From: Strongyloides papillosus
Lineage: Eukaryota > Nematoda > Chromadorea > Rhabditida > Strongyloididae
Direction: 5' to 3'
Assembly (NCBI GenBank): GCA_005656395.1
Contig: SRSI01000027.1
Span: 310,001 to 374,000, forward strand
Length of the DNA stretch: 64,000 nucleotides
The position numbers were made by a program, and so were the translations under genes. Positions within the stretch are counted from its first letter, which is position 1. Each line of letters starts with the position of its first letter. The notes beneath the pieces were generated by a model. That model was not told the DNA's origin, ran no database searches, and worked only from the letters and a program-made list of their open reading frames with translations. Below are positions 54,520 through 64,000 of the stretch, piece after piece.

Positions 54520-54999
54520 ATGAGAGTTTTTAAAACATCAACAGTATTAATAATTATTTTTATATCTAACTGTTTTGGAGGAATGAATGATAATTATGAT
54601 GCTGAATTTCAAGGAACACCAAGATGTCGTTTTGAAGATAAAGAGAAAAAGGAAGAAGTTACAGTACAAATATATGTGGAGCATTCGTCTACGACTTTCC
54701 CAAAAAAAACTGGAAAATGCAATCAAATACTAAGGGTTTCAAATAGATTTGCACATGCAACTTTAGTAACTAATGGTAAAAAATATAGTAAAGAAATTAT
54801 TTAATTATTTTTAGCTATTTATCTTATATATTCTTATGGTAGTTCTAATATAAAATTTAGAAGAGATATACCAAAGGATTGTTATAATGTGAGACATTTT
54901 AATGCAACTTCTGCAAGATTTTTTTGTTATCTTACAGATCTCGATCCATTATTAAATGGAAGACGTATCTTAGTAAGAAAAAATAGTCGTAGAAAATGA
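54520..54999 (+). CDS. Small secreted protein, two exons (hypothetical)
   Basis: Exon 1 is 54520-54775 from ATG. A 39-nt intron, 54776-54814, starts GTAAAA and ends ATTATTTTTAG. Exon 2, 54815-54999, ends in TGA. The junction codon is completed across the splice and the frame holds, giving 146 aa. The N-terminus MRVFKTSTVLIIIFISNCFG is a typical signal peptide. The mature part has four Cys (PRCRF, GKCNQ, DCYN, FFCYL), likely two disulfides, one NAT glycosylation site and a basic C-terminus (RKNSRRK). Unspliced, the frame stops at 54804. Not recognised; the layout fits a small secreted factor or effector of an invertebrate, which is an inference. Confidence 0.6.
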
Positions 55000-55180
55000 A
55001 TTATTTGACATAGTAAATTATAAATAATAAAAACTAGATATTTTTTTTATCTTTTATACTTTTATATAATAACAACTTTGCTAAATTATATTATAAATTA
55101 TTTCGGTTATTTAATTGTTTAAAATTACTATTTATCTAAAAATTTAATTGGAATAAAATAAAAAAATAATAAATTACTTT

Positions 55181-56608
55181 ACACACAAATTAAAAATTCC
55201 GCAATTTAAGGTTGCAATTTAATGCTAATTGTCATACAATTCACCTAAAATTGTATAACAATTTAATGAATTTTGTATTACATTTTTACTAATTTTTGTA
55301 TAGGTACAATTCTATTCAAATTGTATTACAATTTAGGTAGAATTGTTATGCATTCCAGGTAGAATAGTTTTGCATTTTAGGAAGAATTAGTTATGCATTT
55401 TAGAAAGAATCGTTAGGCATTTTAGGTAGAATTGTATGACAATTGAAGAAGAATTGTATGACATTTGAGGGTGAATTGTATGACATTTGAGGAAGAATTG
55501 TATAACAATTTAGGTAGAATTGTTATGCAAATTTTATAAAAAAAATTTATCAAATATATTTAATTAATTATATTCTTCTTAGAAAAGAGAAAAATAATAT
55601 ATAAAAAGATTAAGAATTAAATAAAATTTACTATAAACTTATCGATGTACCAAATTAATCTAACAAACTTAATAAAAGTTTGAAATATTATATATAAAAT
55701 CACAAAAATAATGTTAGTACTTTAAAACATTGTTATTTAAATATGGAAGAACTTTCATTTTCTAAACATTTATAATATACATGTACTTCAATATAAATTT
55801 AATAAAGATTTTATTTTAATAGTTAATTAGTAACTAATATATGTAGTATGAACTATGTAACAAAATTTTTATAAATAATTTTCAAAAATTTTACTTATCT
55901 TATTTTTCGTAAATCACTTTTTTAAATCATATAATGTTGATCTATTTGTAAAATTCTTGACCATTTTTATTTTTGTTTTGTGTTTTCATTAATAAAATTT
56001 TCTAAATTTATATTGAGATACAAATATATTATTATAATGTTTAGAAAATGAAAGTTCTTCTATATTTAAATAACAATGTTTTAAAGTACTAACATTATTT
56101 TTGTGATTTTATATATAATATTTCAAACTTTTATTAAGTTTGTTAGATTAATTTGGTACATCGATAAGTTTATAGTAAATTTTATTTAATTCTTAATCTT
56201 TTTATATATTATTTTTCTTTTTTCTAAGAAGAATATAATTAATTAAATATATTTAATAATTTTTTTTTTATAAAATTTGCATAACAATTCTACCTAAATT
56301 GTTATACAATTCTTTCTCAAATGTCATACAATTCACCCTCAAATGTCATACAATTCTTCCTCAATTGTCATACAATTCTACCTAAAATGCAAAACAATTC
56401 TACCTAAAATGCCTAACGATTCTTCCTAAAATGCATAACTAATTCTTCCCAAAATGCAAAACTATTCTACCTGGAATGCGTAACAATTCCTCCTAAAATG
56501 CAAAACTATTCTATTCATTTTGTAAAATTTCCTTTTTTTGTAAATGTAATACAATTTTACATAAATTGTCATGTGCATCTTAAATTGCGAAATTTTTAAT
56601 TTGTGTGT
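55181..56608. mobile_element. Foldback element with ~640-bp inverted repeats carrying a minisatellite
   Basis: ACACACAAATTAAAAATT at 55181 and its inverse ending at 56608 begin arms that pair to about 55820 and 55985, leaving a ~165-bp centre. Each arm contains a run of ~20-22-bp units of the type GAATTGTATGACATTTGAGG (55330-55540 left; 56280-56520 right, inverted). No ORF inside. A non-autonomous element; superfamily unknown. Confidence 0.8.
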
Positions 56609-56964
56609 ACTTGAATAAACTAATTTAAAAAGATAAACTTTTACTAATTTCAGATTAAAATAATATGACTATTTTAGCAGATATGTCAGACGTTTTAAAA
56701 ATAATGATATAACTTTGCAAGTGTTAACATAAGAAAAATCAACATAAAAGTATATTTAATTTACAAGATTTATATATTATAATATTAACTTTAACTTTTT
56801 TCATTGTAAGTCACTTTCTTACATTTTATAAAAAATAATCTTGTAATTTATTCACATAAAAATGTTATATTAAGTGTCCTTTAAAAGTTTATATGATCCG
56901 TAATAATCTCTGTTATAAACATATAAAACCATTTTTTGTTCATTGATTTTTATCCATAATAAAA
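56609..56964. other. AT-rich spacer
   Basis: No supported gene. Confidence 0.4.
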
Positions 56965-57452
56965 AAAATAAGAAAAAAGATTTGTCTCTCTCATAATTCT
57001 ATTCAAATTCAATCGATTTTTATAAGTAAATAGTTAAAAGATGTGTTTTTTTCTAACTAGAGGAGCTGGACCAGTTTTAAAAACTTTTGGTCAAAATTTG
57101 ATCAAGTTATTCTTAAAAAACACCCTTTTTGATCTCTTTTTTAGCATAGATTTGATCCGGAGATAACATTATTTTAAAATATATAATATACAATGATTTA
57201 TATATTATTTGAAAGGCGAGCTTCCAGAATACTGCGGAAACACAATATTATTGAATTGTATTAAACAGTGACTGAGTTATGGTCCAAAGAGTGATAATCA
57301 TTTTGAAAAAAGGTTTAAAAGTTAAATAATTAACACTTAGTCAAAGCTTTACGGAAATAAACAAAATAATATTTATTAAATGGAACTACGTCGAACATAA
57401 AAAATAAAGGTCTAACGAAGTTTATGGCTCAACTAGGAAAGAAGTTATATTA
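56965..57452 (-). repeat. Single inverted unit of the 525-bp repeat
   Basis: On the minus strand it matches the unit at about 39600-40110, including the CTAGTTAGAAAAAAACACAT block and the ATTATGAGAGAGACAAAT block. It is cut on its left-hand (minus-strand upstream) side by the mariner at 57453. Confidence 0.75.
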
Positions 57453-57584
57453 TTAGGTTGTTGCAAAAGTTCTGTCGCGTTTTTTATGGTCATTTTTAAT
57501 CATCAAAAAAAATTATTACAATTGATATAAAATTAAGCTATTATAATAATTAGATAGTACCACTTCTTAACTTTAAAATTCGTA

Positions 57585-59091
57585 CACTGCGCGACAAAAT
57601 TAATGCACCACTCATATTCTGTATTAAATAAATAATTAGATATTGTGAATAGTCTATAAATAATTATCACTAAGAAAAACAATATTTAAGACATATAAAC
57701 AGATAATACAAAATGTTTTAGACACGTATTAAAAAATGATGATGACTTTTGACGCGACAAAATTTTTGCACCACCTCAATTTTTGTTAAATAAACTAACA
57801 AAAAAGCTTCTTAAAATCTATTAAATAATTAATTTCATCTTCTTTTGCTTCTACGACATGGAAACATCTTGATTTGAAACTTTCAAACAATAATTTTATA
57901 TAGTCTTTTGGTATTTTTTTTGCTTGAGAAAAAATTGCATTTTCCAGTTCAAATATATTTCTAAACGAATTTTCATATACCATAGATTGTAGTTTTGACC
58001 ATAAATTCTCAATAATATTTAAATTCGGTAATCTTGCTGGTCATTGCAAGCTTTTAAATGGCTGAGACGTCAAAAAATCTCTTGTTTTTTGAGAAGTATG
58101 GACAGAAGCATTGTCTTGTTACCACCAATACTTTCCTCTTTCACTAGTTTTAATGTTGTTTTTTAAAAATAGGAAGATTTTAGTCTCAAGCAATTTTTTA
58201 TACTCATCAGAGTTCATTCTTGATAACGTTTTAGTCAAATAAAATTTATCCGGATTGACCACACATCAAGGTACCATTATAGAACCACCTTTTTTTCTGT
58301 CTTTTTTGTAAATTTAATGTAGGTACACTATTTTTTTGATAGCTACATAAATTATCAGGTCCAACAACGGAAAATTTCTTTACATAATTAAATGTAATGA
58401 AGTTTGTTGATATATTCACCTGTCAACATTTTTTTTACAAAATTTTACTCTTTCATTTTTAGCTGGTTTTTATAATAGTATTTTTAATTCAATTTTACCA
58501 TACGTAAACTTCATTGTCTTTCTTTTTCATAGGATTGTTCTTAAAAATACATCAAGATTTAATTCATTTTTTTTAATTTTTAAGTTAATTAAAAAATTTC
58601 TCTTATTTTTTTCCATTTTAAGCCTTTTAATTTATCTGATCTATTTAATTTTTTCTGGACGCCTTGCCTTACTTCTGATCTTTCTATTCTTTGTTTTGCT
58701 TGATTTTAGTATTCCTGAAACAGTAATTTAGGCGATTTTTAATTTTCTGGCAATCCATCTACATTATTTGTTTTCTCTTGAATAATTCAAAATTTGTTGC
58801 ATAATTTCAGCATATAACATTTTATAGATAAGAATTAATTTTTTATCATAGGTATTAAATGTATATTACGTAATCAAGTAACTTTTAAACTTATCTTTTT
58901 TATGTGGTGCAAAAATTTTGTCGCGTCAAAAGTCATCATTTTTTGATACGTGTCTAAAACATTTTTGTATTATCTGTTTATATGTCTTAAATATTGTCTT
59001 TCTTGGTGATAATTATTTATAAACTATTCACAAAATCTAATTTTTTATTTAATACAAAATGTGAGTGGTGCATTAATTTTGTCGTGCAGTG
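57585..59091 (-). mobile_element. Tc1-like element with IR/DR ends, inserted in the mariner
   Basis: CACTGCGCGACAAAATTAAT at 57585 and its inverse to 59091, each flanked by TA. The inverted repeats are ~190 bp. Inside each repeat the GCGACAAAATT...TGCACCAC motif occurs twice, at the outer and inner edges (57591 and 57754 on the left), the IR/DR layout of transposase-binding sites in some Tc1-like elements. Confidence 0.85.
57795..58830 (-). pseudogene. Tc1-like transposase, degenerate
   Basis: Only the C-terminal end is well preserved: LPNLNIIENLWSKLQSMVYE (58030-57975), where the usual SPDLNPIEN has Asn for Asp, then NSFRNIFELENAI... to the stop at 57795. Upstream sequence contains many stops and shifts; a Lys/Asn-rich block (INLKIKKNELNLDVFLR) is a plausible mid-protein remnant. 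A Trp-to-stop change also lies just before the preserved block. Non-functional. Confidence 0.7.
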
Positions 59092-59745
59092 TATAATCAC
59101 AATTTGTGATACTATCTATGCTACATTTCCTTTTGCTAAAAGTAGATGTTGTCAGAAGTCATTTTTAACACTGTATTTTCTAAGAGCTCCAACTAAGACA
59201 ATTGACAACTGATGCTTCCAAAAATTTTTGTGTAGCATTGGGGAAAGATGTAGTAAATGTTAGAATTATGTAAAGATCTTTCTCAAAGTTTCAAGACAAA
59301 AAAATGAATCTTGAACATGAAGTATGGATTTTTATGGCTTCAGCTTCGAATGAAGATTTTTTTAATTATATCAATTCCAAACTACTTTTGATGATCTTTA
59401 TTATAAAATTCTATCAAAATTAGACAAAAAAAATTATAGAATTCGAAAAATAACAAAAATGTTGTTCTTCAGTATGACGGCATGTGACATTGAAGACTCG
59501 AAAAAATCTGGATAAGAAAAGTTATGAATTACTCTCACACACAACATATTCTCTAGATGTTTCTCTATCTAATCACTATTTATTCTTATCTGTTCATAGC
59601 TTCTAGGATGGTAGATACTTTAGTAAAGTTGGTAAAGCAAATATTGGTTTTTTTGAAACATTCTTCAAAAAGGTTAAGAAATTCTTCAAATCTGGAATCG
59701 ATAAGGTGGCTACTTAATGGAGACCAGTTGTAGATTATATTCGAT
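59092..59745 (+). pseudogene. Mariner transposase remnant (right half)
   Basis: After the nested element the + strand carries the end of a mariner transposase in scattered frames: NVVLQYDG (near 59460; the family has a HDNA block), then YELLSHTTYSLDVSLSNHYLF (59525-59588; matching the PDLAPSDYHLF block with the third Asp kept), then KVGKANIGFFETFFKKVKKF and SGIDKVAT (to ~59718). At least one stop and several indels interrupt it. The N-terminal half is not recognisable. Confidence 0.7.
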
Positions 59746-59914
59746 AGTATATTGTAAATTAGACATATTTCTTATTAAAACTACAATCATTTAAAAATTT
59801 CGTAAAAAATACGACAGAAATTTTGCGACAACCTTATATTTTATTGTTGAGGATAGAAAAATTGTTATTTTTAATATTTTTATTGTATCTTGTATAAATT
59901 TGAAGGTGAATCGC

Positions 59915-60079
59915 CAAATTAATAAAATTTAACTATTTTTAGTAAAAATAACAATAGACAAAGTTTTAATATCACTTTTACGATGCGCCTTGAAGATATG
60001 AGATTTGACAAAAACGACGCGGAAAAGCGTCATTTTTGCAAAATCTCGTTTTTAATACTACGCGTTAGCGGTGTGAGAG
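59915..60079 (-). repeat. Solo terminal repeat, CACACCG family (type B)
   Basis: On the minus strand it begins CACACCGCTAACGCG at 60079 and matches 61467 onward for ~165 bases before diverging. It contains the self-complementary GACGCGGAAAAGCGTC-like core. It abuts the integrase remnant. Confidence 0.7.
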
Positions 60080-60080
60080 A

Positions 60081-60988
60081 GATTAGTTATTAAGAAGATT
60101 CGTGGAAAGTTAATTAGAAATATTATTAGAAAAAATATTAGTAAAATTTTGGAATGTGATATTTGTCGTTTAAACAATATTTTAAAGAAAAATAGTTATC
60201 ATCGCCCAAAGGCTGGTATAATGGAATGTTTATGTATAGATTTTTGCAAAATCTCAGAAAGTAAATGGGGAGAGAAAGTATTATGTGGAATCTTGGATAG
60301 ATTCTCCAAATACATTAAATTTTATGGAATTAGAAAGACTTCATTTTCAATTCAAAAATTATTACAAGAATGATTTGATACTTTTGGTTATCCCAAATAC
60401 TTACATTCAGATAATGCTAAAGAGCTACACCGTCAACAATTTGTAGAATTGTTACAATCAAATGGCATAATTAGTACTTATGGTGCACCTTATGAACATT
60501 ACAATCGAGAGATTAAAACAGCCTTTCGAACATTTAGAGCAATTCATGGGAAATTACCAATTAAATCGAAAGATGTACAAGAAAACCTCAACAAAGTGGC
60601 ACATATTATGAATACGGCGGAACATAAATATTTACAATGTTCTCCCAATACCTTGGTTTTAAGATACAATCCAAGATTGAGAGCCGACAATTTAATGAAT
60701 TTAAAAATAGACAACGACAGTCAAGGTAAAAAGCTTATAGAGCTACAGTATGTTTTAGAAGAGTGGAAGAATAGACCTAGTTATCCTGTCAATTCTAAGT
60801 TTAATGAAGGACAAGAAGTTTATTACCGTGGGCATAAACTACATCCAAAGACTGAGAAAGGCAAGATACTTTACAAAGACAATGGTGTTACAAAAATTCA
60901 ACCGGATGGAACCAATGACAAGCTACAGTGTCATTGGGCTTCAAATGCTAAAATGAAACCTGCATTTGTTAACAATAAGAAGGAATAA
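60081..60988 (+). pseudogene. Integrase remnant of another Ty3-like element
   Basis: The frame is open from the repeat end at 60080 except for TGA 60371-60373. It shows the end of the zinc domain (ECDICRLNN), Asp in MECLCIDFCKIS (near 60238), Asp in LHSDNAKELHRQQF (near 60408), and NREIKTAFRTFR where the NGxxER block of the core should be, with Glu kept but the spacing altered. The C-terminal part includes FNEGQEVYYRGHK (the chromatin/SH3-like region) and ends at TAA 60986-60988. A GGAAGGAGTAAAAAA tract follows and may be its polypurine tract. It is 5'-truncated. Confidence 0.75.
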
Positions 60989-61360
60989 GGAAGGAGTAAA
61001 AAATATCATTCAAATTGAATCATAGATAAAAAGCATAAATTGAATATTATTGTTTTAAAAAATTAGATCATTTCTTTGAAAGTGTTTACACCAATAAAAT
61101 ATTTACTATAAATAAATTTATATTAAAACAGTCTTTATGTAGAAATGTAGGGGAACTTGCCCTGATAATATTTTACATATTATCTTAATTTTTAAATTAA
61201 TTTTTAAAAAAATTTGTCCGATCTTAAAAATGTTACCAAAAAGAGAATTAAGAATAATTTTCTTACATGAAATCAAACTTAGACGTAATAGAGTTAAAGC
61301 ATATCGAAATAAAGTGAATGCATAGGAGGAAGAGTCAACTTCTGAACGCTTTTTGCATTG
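60989..61360. other. Spacer between the integrase remnant and the third foldback
   Basis: No gene. It could include the 3' LTR of the integrase-bearing element, but no partner LTR is in the window to prove it. Confidence 0.35.
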
Positions 61361-63044
61361 CACACCGGTAAGATGACCGGATTTTATGCTTTTTCGCGCA
61401 TTTTGGCGGGTAGAGACGCATTTTTATAACTTTAGGGCGCATTGTAAAAGTGATATTAAAACATTTCACACCGCTAACGCGTAGTATTAAAAACGGGATT
61501 TTGCATAAATGACGCTTTTCCGCGTCATTTTTACAAAATCTCATATCTTCGAGGCGCACCGTAAAAGTAATATTAAAATTTTTTCAATTGTTATTTTTAT
61601 TAAAAATTAGGTATTATGCTTTTTTAAAAATTCAAAAATTCCAATTTTAAAGGTGTTTTTCACCTCAAAAAATACCCAAAAATGGCACTTTTTGGGACTT
61701 TACAGGAGCTACCACGAGATTTCAAAAAATATGAGACAGATGTCATTCGATTCGTGAACTTCTTATCTATAACATATTTTTTTTTCAAAGGATGTTTTAC
61801 GACTGGGAAAAAAGTTATGAGGCAAAAAGTAATTTTACCTCAAAAAGTACCAAACTTTTAATAATAAAGAACGAAAAAATAGTTTTTACGTAATTTTCCT
61901 TAGTATTTTTATTTAATTTTAAATACTTAGTATATAAAAGTAAGAAAAACGAGAAAATTTTGAAAGTATTACCAATTTCTAAGTCATGATAATTATTCGT
62001 TATTCCCATTAAATAAAACATTTTTTTTTATTGTTTTGTGGTATTATAATTTTTACAATGAAAACTAATTGTGTAATTCTTAAGCCAAGCATATAAACCT
62101 TTAATTTCTTGCTCACTGAAATACCAAAAAGTCCCATAATCACCAATAAATTTAACTAAATGATCAATCAAATATATGATATTTCGGTAATACAAAGAAT
62201 TTTTTAGTTAAAGTTAAATGTTTGCAAAGATTCTTCAAACTTTAAATGTAGATATTCAAAACATTTTGTTAATTCATCAGTAATGCATAATTAGAACTTA
62301 TATAAAAAGTCCTAAGGCTTTTAAAAAGTTCATTTCTTTTTTTTGTTTGTCCATTAGCATATTTAAAATGAGACAGCTAGTTTTAAATCTTAATAAAGCA
62401 AATTTTATTTTTCTAGGCATATTGAAATAGGTAAATAAATCAAATAGTTAAGAAATTTAATTGTTTATACCTTTATAGCTAACAATTGTTGGCATTTTTA
62501 ATCAAAAATCACTTTGTTTTGATAAAGAGCCTGTTGGCATTTTTTACATGTTTATTGTTTGCTTTTTTTATTTGTTTGCATTCTTTAAAAGTTTTATAAT
62601 ATATATTTTTAATTTTAAGTATGTTTTATAATTTTAACAATTATTTTTTATCATTTTTACAATAAAATTTGGTACTTTTTGAGGTAAACTTACTTTTTGC
62701 CTCATAACTTTTTTCCCAGTCGTAAAACATCCTTTGAAAAAAAAATATGCTATAGATAAGAAGTTCACGAATCGAATGACATCTGTCTCATATTTTTTGA
62801 AATCTCGTGGTAGCTCCTGTAAAGTCCCAAAAAGTGCCATTTTTGGGTATTTTTTGAGGTGAAAAACACCTTTAAAATTGGAATTTTTGAATTTTTAAAA
62901 AAGCATAATACCTAATTTTTAATAAAAATAACAATTGAAAAAATTTTAATATTACTTTTACGGTGCGCCCTAAAGTTATAAAAATGCGTCTCTACCCGCC
63001 AAAATGCGCGAAAAAGCATAAAATCCGGTCATCTTACCGGTGTG
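61361..63044. mobile_element. Foldback element with CACACCG ends (third foldback)
   Basis: CACACCGGTAAGATGACCGG at 61361 and its inverse ending 63044 begin inverted repeats of ~390-500 bp. The left arm holds an extra ~113 bp (61439-61560), which is a second terminal repeat (CACACCGCTAACGCG, the type seen at 59915-60079) placed in tandem, so the left end is composite. Both arms share a short reading frame (AGATAAGAAGTTCACG block). The centre (about 61865-62640) is AT-rich without an ORF. Non-autonomous. Its right end interrupts the ORF that continues at 63047. Confidence 0.8.
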
Positions 63045-63046
63045 GT

Positions 63047-64000
63047 ATGTTAATGATATGTATGCTTATACCATTAGGTGGTTGTCAACCCCTTGGTATA
63101 TGTCGATTTGCACCTTCTGAATTTCCTCGATTGTATCTTCAGAACAACTATGACGCTAAAAAGGCAAAACAAGTTACATTAGTATCTGTTGATACCAAAT
63201 GTGTAGCTTTAGACGTGTTTGCTAGTGGCTATCGCCTTGGCAACGTCTTTGTAGACCCCGACAGTAATGTCGAACATTACTTTGATAAAAAGGCTCCAAC
63301 ATTTTCTTGTACTGGAAGCCACCTTGTCCATTTATCAGGACGCAATGAAACCTTCGCGGAAGAAGTTTCAACAGGTACACATAATGTTGATACCTCTTTA
63401 AAGAACATACGAGCTAAGCATGCTATGTATGAAGCTGGATGTGATAAACTTAGTTCTGTTTCACAGACAGTACCTATGGATCCTCATCCTAGCAAAATAG
63501 TCTCATCGACTAAGGCGCCTGTTGTGATGTTAACAGAGCGACCACATATTGTACAAATTGTTTCACACGGTACAAATGTTTCTGCTTCAAAGATTAAGGC
63601 ACCAACGGATGTTAGTGTTCTTTCGAAAGCAACAAAATCTAATAATGATGCTACCTTAAAAGCTGCATCTGTTGATAGTTTAAAAGTATCATCAACCACA
63701 TCTGGTTATCAGAAAATTAAATCTTCATTGAAAACCTGTGAAGAAGAATTAGAAAAGACGAAAACTCTCTTAAAAGAGAGTACAAGTACTATATCCGACC
63801 TACGATCGGAAATAGAACGAATAAAGCGAGCAAATAACATGCTTTCCGAGCAACTTCGTGATTCTGAAGATCGTCATCGGACGACTTTGCGATCAATGAC
63901 TGCGGAATCGGCTAAATCCCTTTCCGAAGACATAAAAACAGTCTCTAATGTTTTGACTGATGAAAATAGAATCCGCCAGGAATGTGAAGACATCTGGAAG
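63047..64000 (+). CDS. Signal-peptide/coiled-coil protein of an element-4 relative (runs off the window)
   Basis: From ATG 63047 (or 63053) the frame is open to the last base, about 318 codons, with no stop. It matches the 49732-50754 segment: MICMLIPLGGCQPLGICRF aligns with its signal peptide and first Cys, VDTSLKNIRAKHAMYEAGC aligns with VDSSSILKKVHAAILAYEQSC (written separately in each), and KTCEEELEKTKTLLKE begins the coiled coil. The middle is Thr/Ser/Lys-rich. The hydrophobic start is weaker than in the other copy. The 5' part of this retroelement is cut by the foldback ending at 63044. The region is visibly less AT-rich than its surroundings. Confidence 0.7.
   Translation, partial: MLMICMLIPLGGCQPLGICRFAPSEFPRLYLQNNYDAKKAKQVTLVSVDTKCVALDVFASGYRLGNVFVDPDSNVEHYFDKKAPTFSCTGSHLVHLSGRNETFAEEVSTGTHNVDTSLKNIRAKHAMYEAGCDKLSSVSQTVPMDPHPSKIVSSTKAPVVMLTERPHIVQIVSHGTNVSASKIKAPTDVSVLSKATKSNNDATLKAASVDSLKVSSTTSGYQKIKSSLKTCEEELEKTKTLLKESTSTISDLRSEIERIKRANNMLSEQLRDSEDRHRTTLRSMTAESAKSLSEDIKTVSNVLTDENRIRQECEDIWK

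Larger units (their letters stand above)
57453..59836 (+). mobile_element. Decayed mariner carrying a nested Tc1 element
   Basis: Left end TTAGGTTGTTGCAAAAGTTC at 57453 and right end TTTTGCGACAACCTTA to 59836 are inverted repeats, each next to TA. The total is 2384 bp, of which 1507 bp is the Tc1 insertion, leaving a ~880-bp mariner that has lost part of its transposase gene. Confidence 0.8.

Noticed and set aside
1..64000. CRISPR arrays, rRNA or tRNA genes
   Set aside because: No regular short direct repeats with unique spacers and no cloverleaf or rRNA signature was seen; tandem repeats here are long, degenerate satellites.

Overview
The window reads as AT-rich, repeat-dominated nuclear DNA of an invertebrate animal. 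The evidence is its eukaryotic transposable elements (Ty3-type LTR elements, a Helitron, mariner and Tc1 elements, long foldback elements), two gene models whose introns are both 39 nt (gtaagt/gtaaaa donors, T-rich acceptors), and decayed copies of two recognisable genes (the translation factor DENR and a NADAR-domain protein). Very short introns and TTAGGTTGT-type mariner ends fit a nematode, but this is an inference of low to moderate confidence. There are no bacterial operons, CRISPR arrays or rRNA genes, and I recognised no tRNA gene.

Layout. 1-4711: a decayed Ty3-like element with four in-frame stops. 5057-5626: a broken low-complexity ORF. 8081-9714: a foldback element. 10282-10728: a DENR pseudogene. 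11329-16058: an intact LTR element (identical 123-bp LTRs, CATAT target duplication) with one long polyprotein ORF that ends in a second RNase H placed after integrase. 16764-18080: a 188-bp satellite. 20716-21790: a truncated mariner. 22494-27125: a recent Ty3-like element (identical 141-bp LTRs, AATAA duplication) with a textbook -1 frameshift signal between gag and protease. 27680-29500: a truncated TNP2-like ORF abutting the probable 3' end of a Helitron whose 2042-aa protein fills 29799-35927. 37056-37397: a small two-exon gene. 38150-40110: a ~525-bp tandem repeat. 40605-41187: a broken NADAR gene. 42723-52916: a 10.2-kb minus-strand LTR element with two extra genes on the opposite strand next to its 3' LTR and a signal-peptide plus coiled-coil segment between nucleocapsid and protease. 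54520-54999: a two-exon gene for a small secreted protein. 55181-56608: a second foldback. 57453-59836: a mariner with a Tc1 element nested inside it. 60081-60988: an integrase remnant. 61361-63044: a third foldback. 63047-64000: an open piece of a relative of the 42.7-52.9 kb element.

The most unusual systems are (i) the LTR element with two RNase H domains, the first lacking a catalytic Asp; (ii) the ambisense LTR element with the membrane/coiled-coil polyprotein segment, a family represented twice in the window; and (iii) the compact U_UUA_AAC plus hairpin frameshift cassette. Most other elements are visibly dead: stops, frameshifts, truncations and nesting. Long stretches at 5.6-8.1, 18.1-20.6, 35.9-37.0 and 52.9-54.5 kb are AT-rich DNA in which I see no supported gene.
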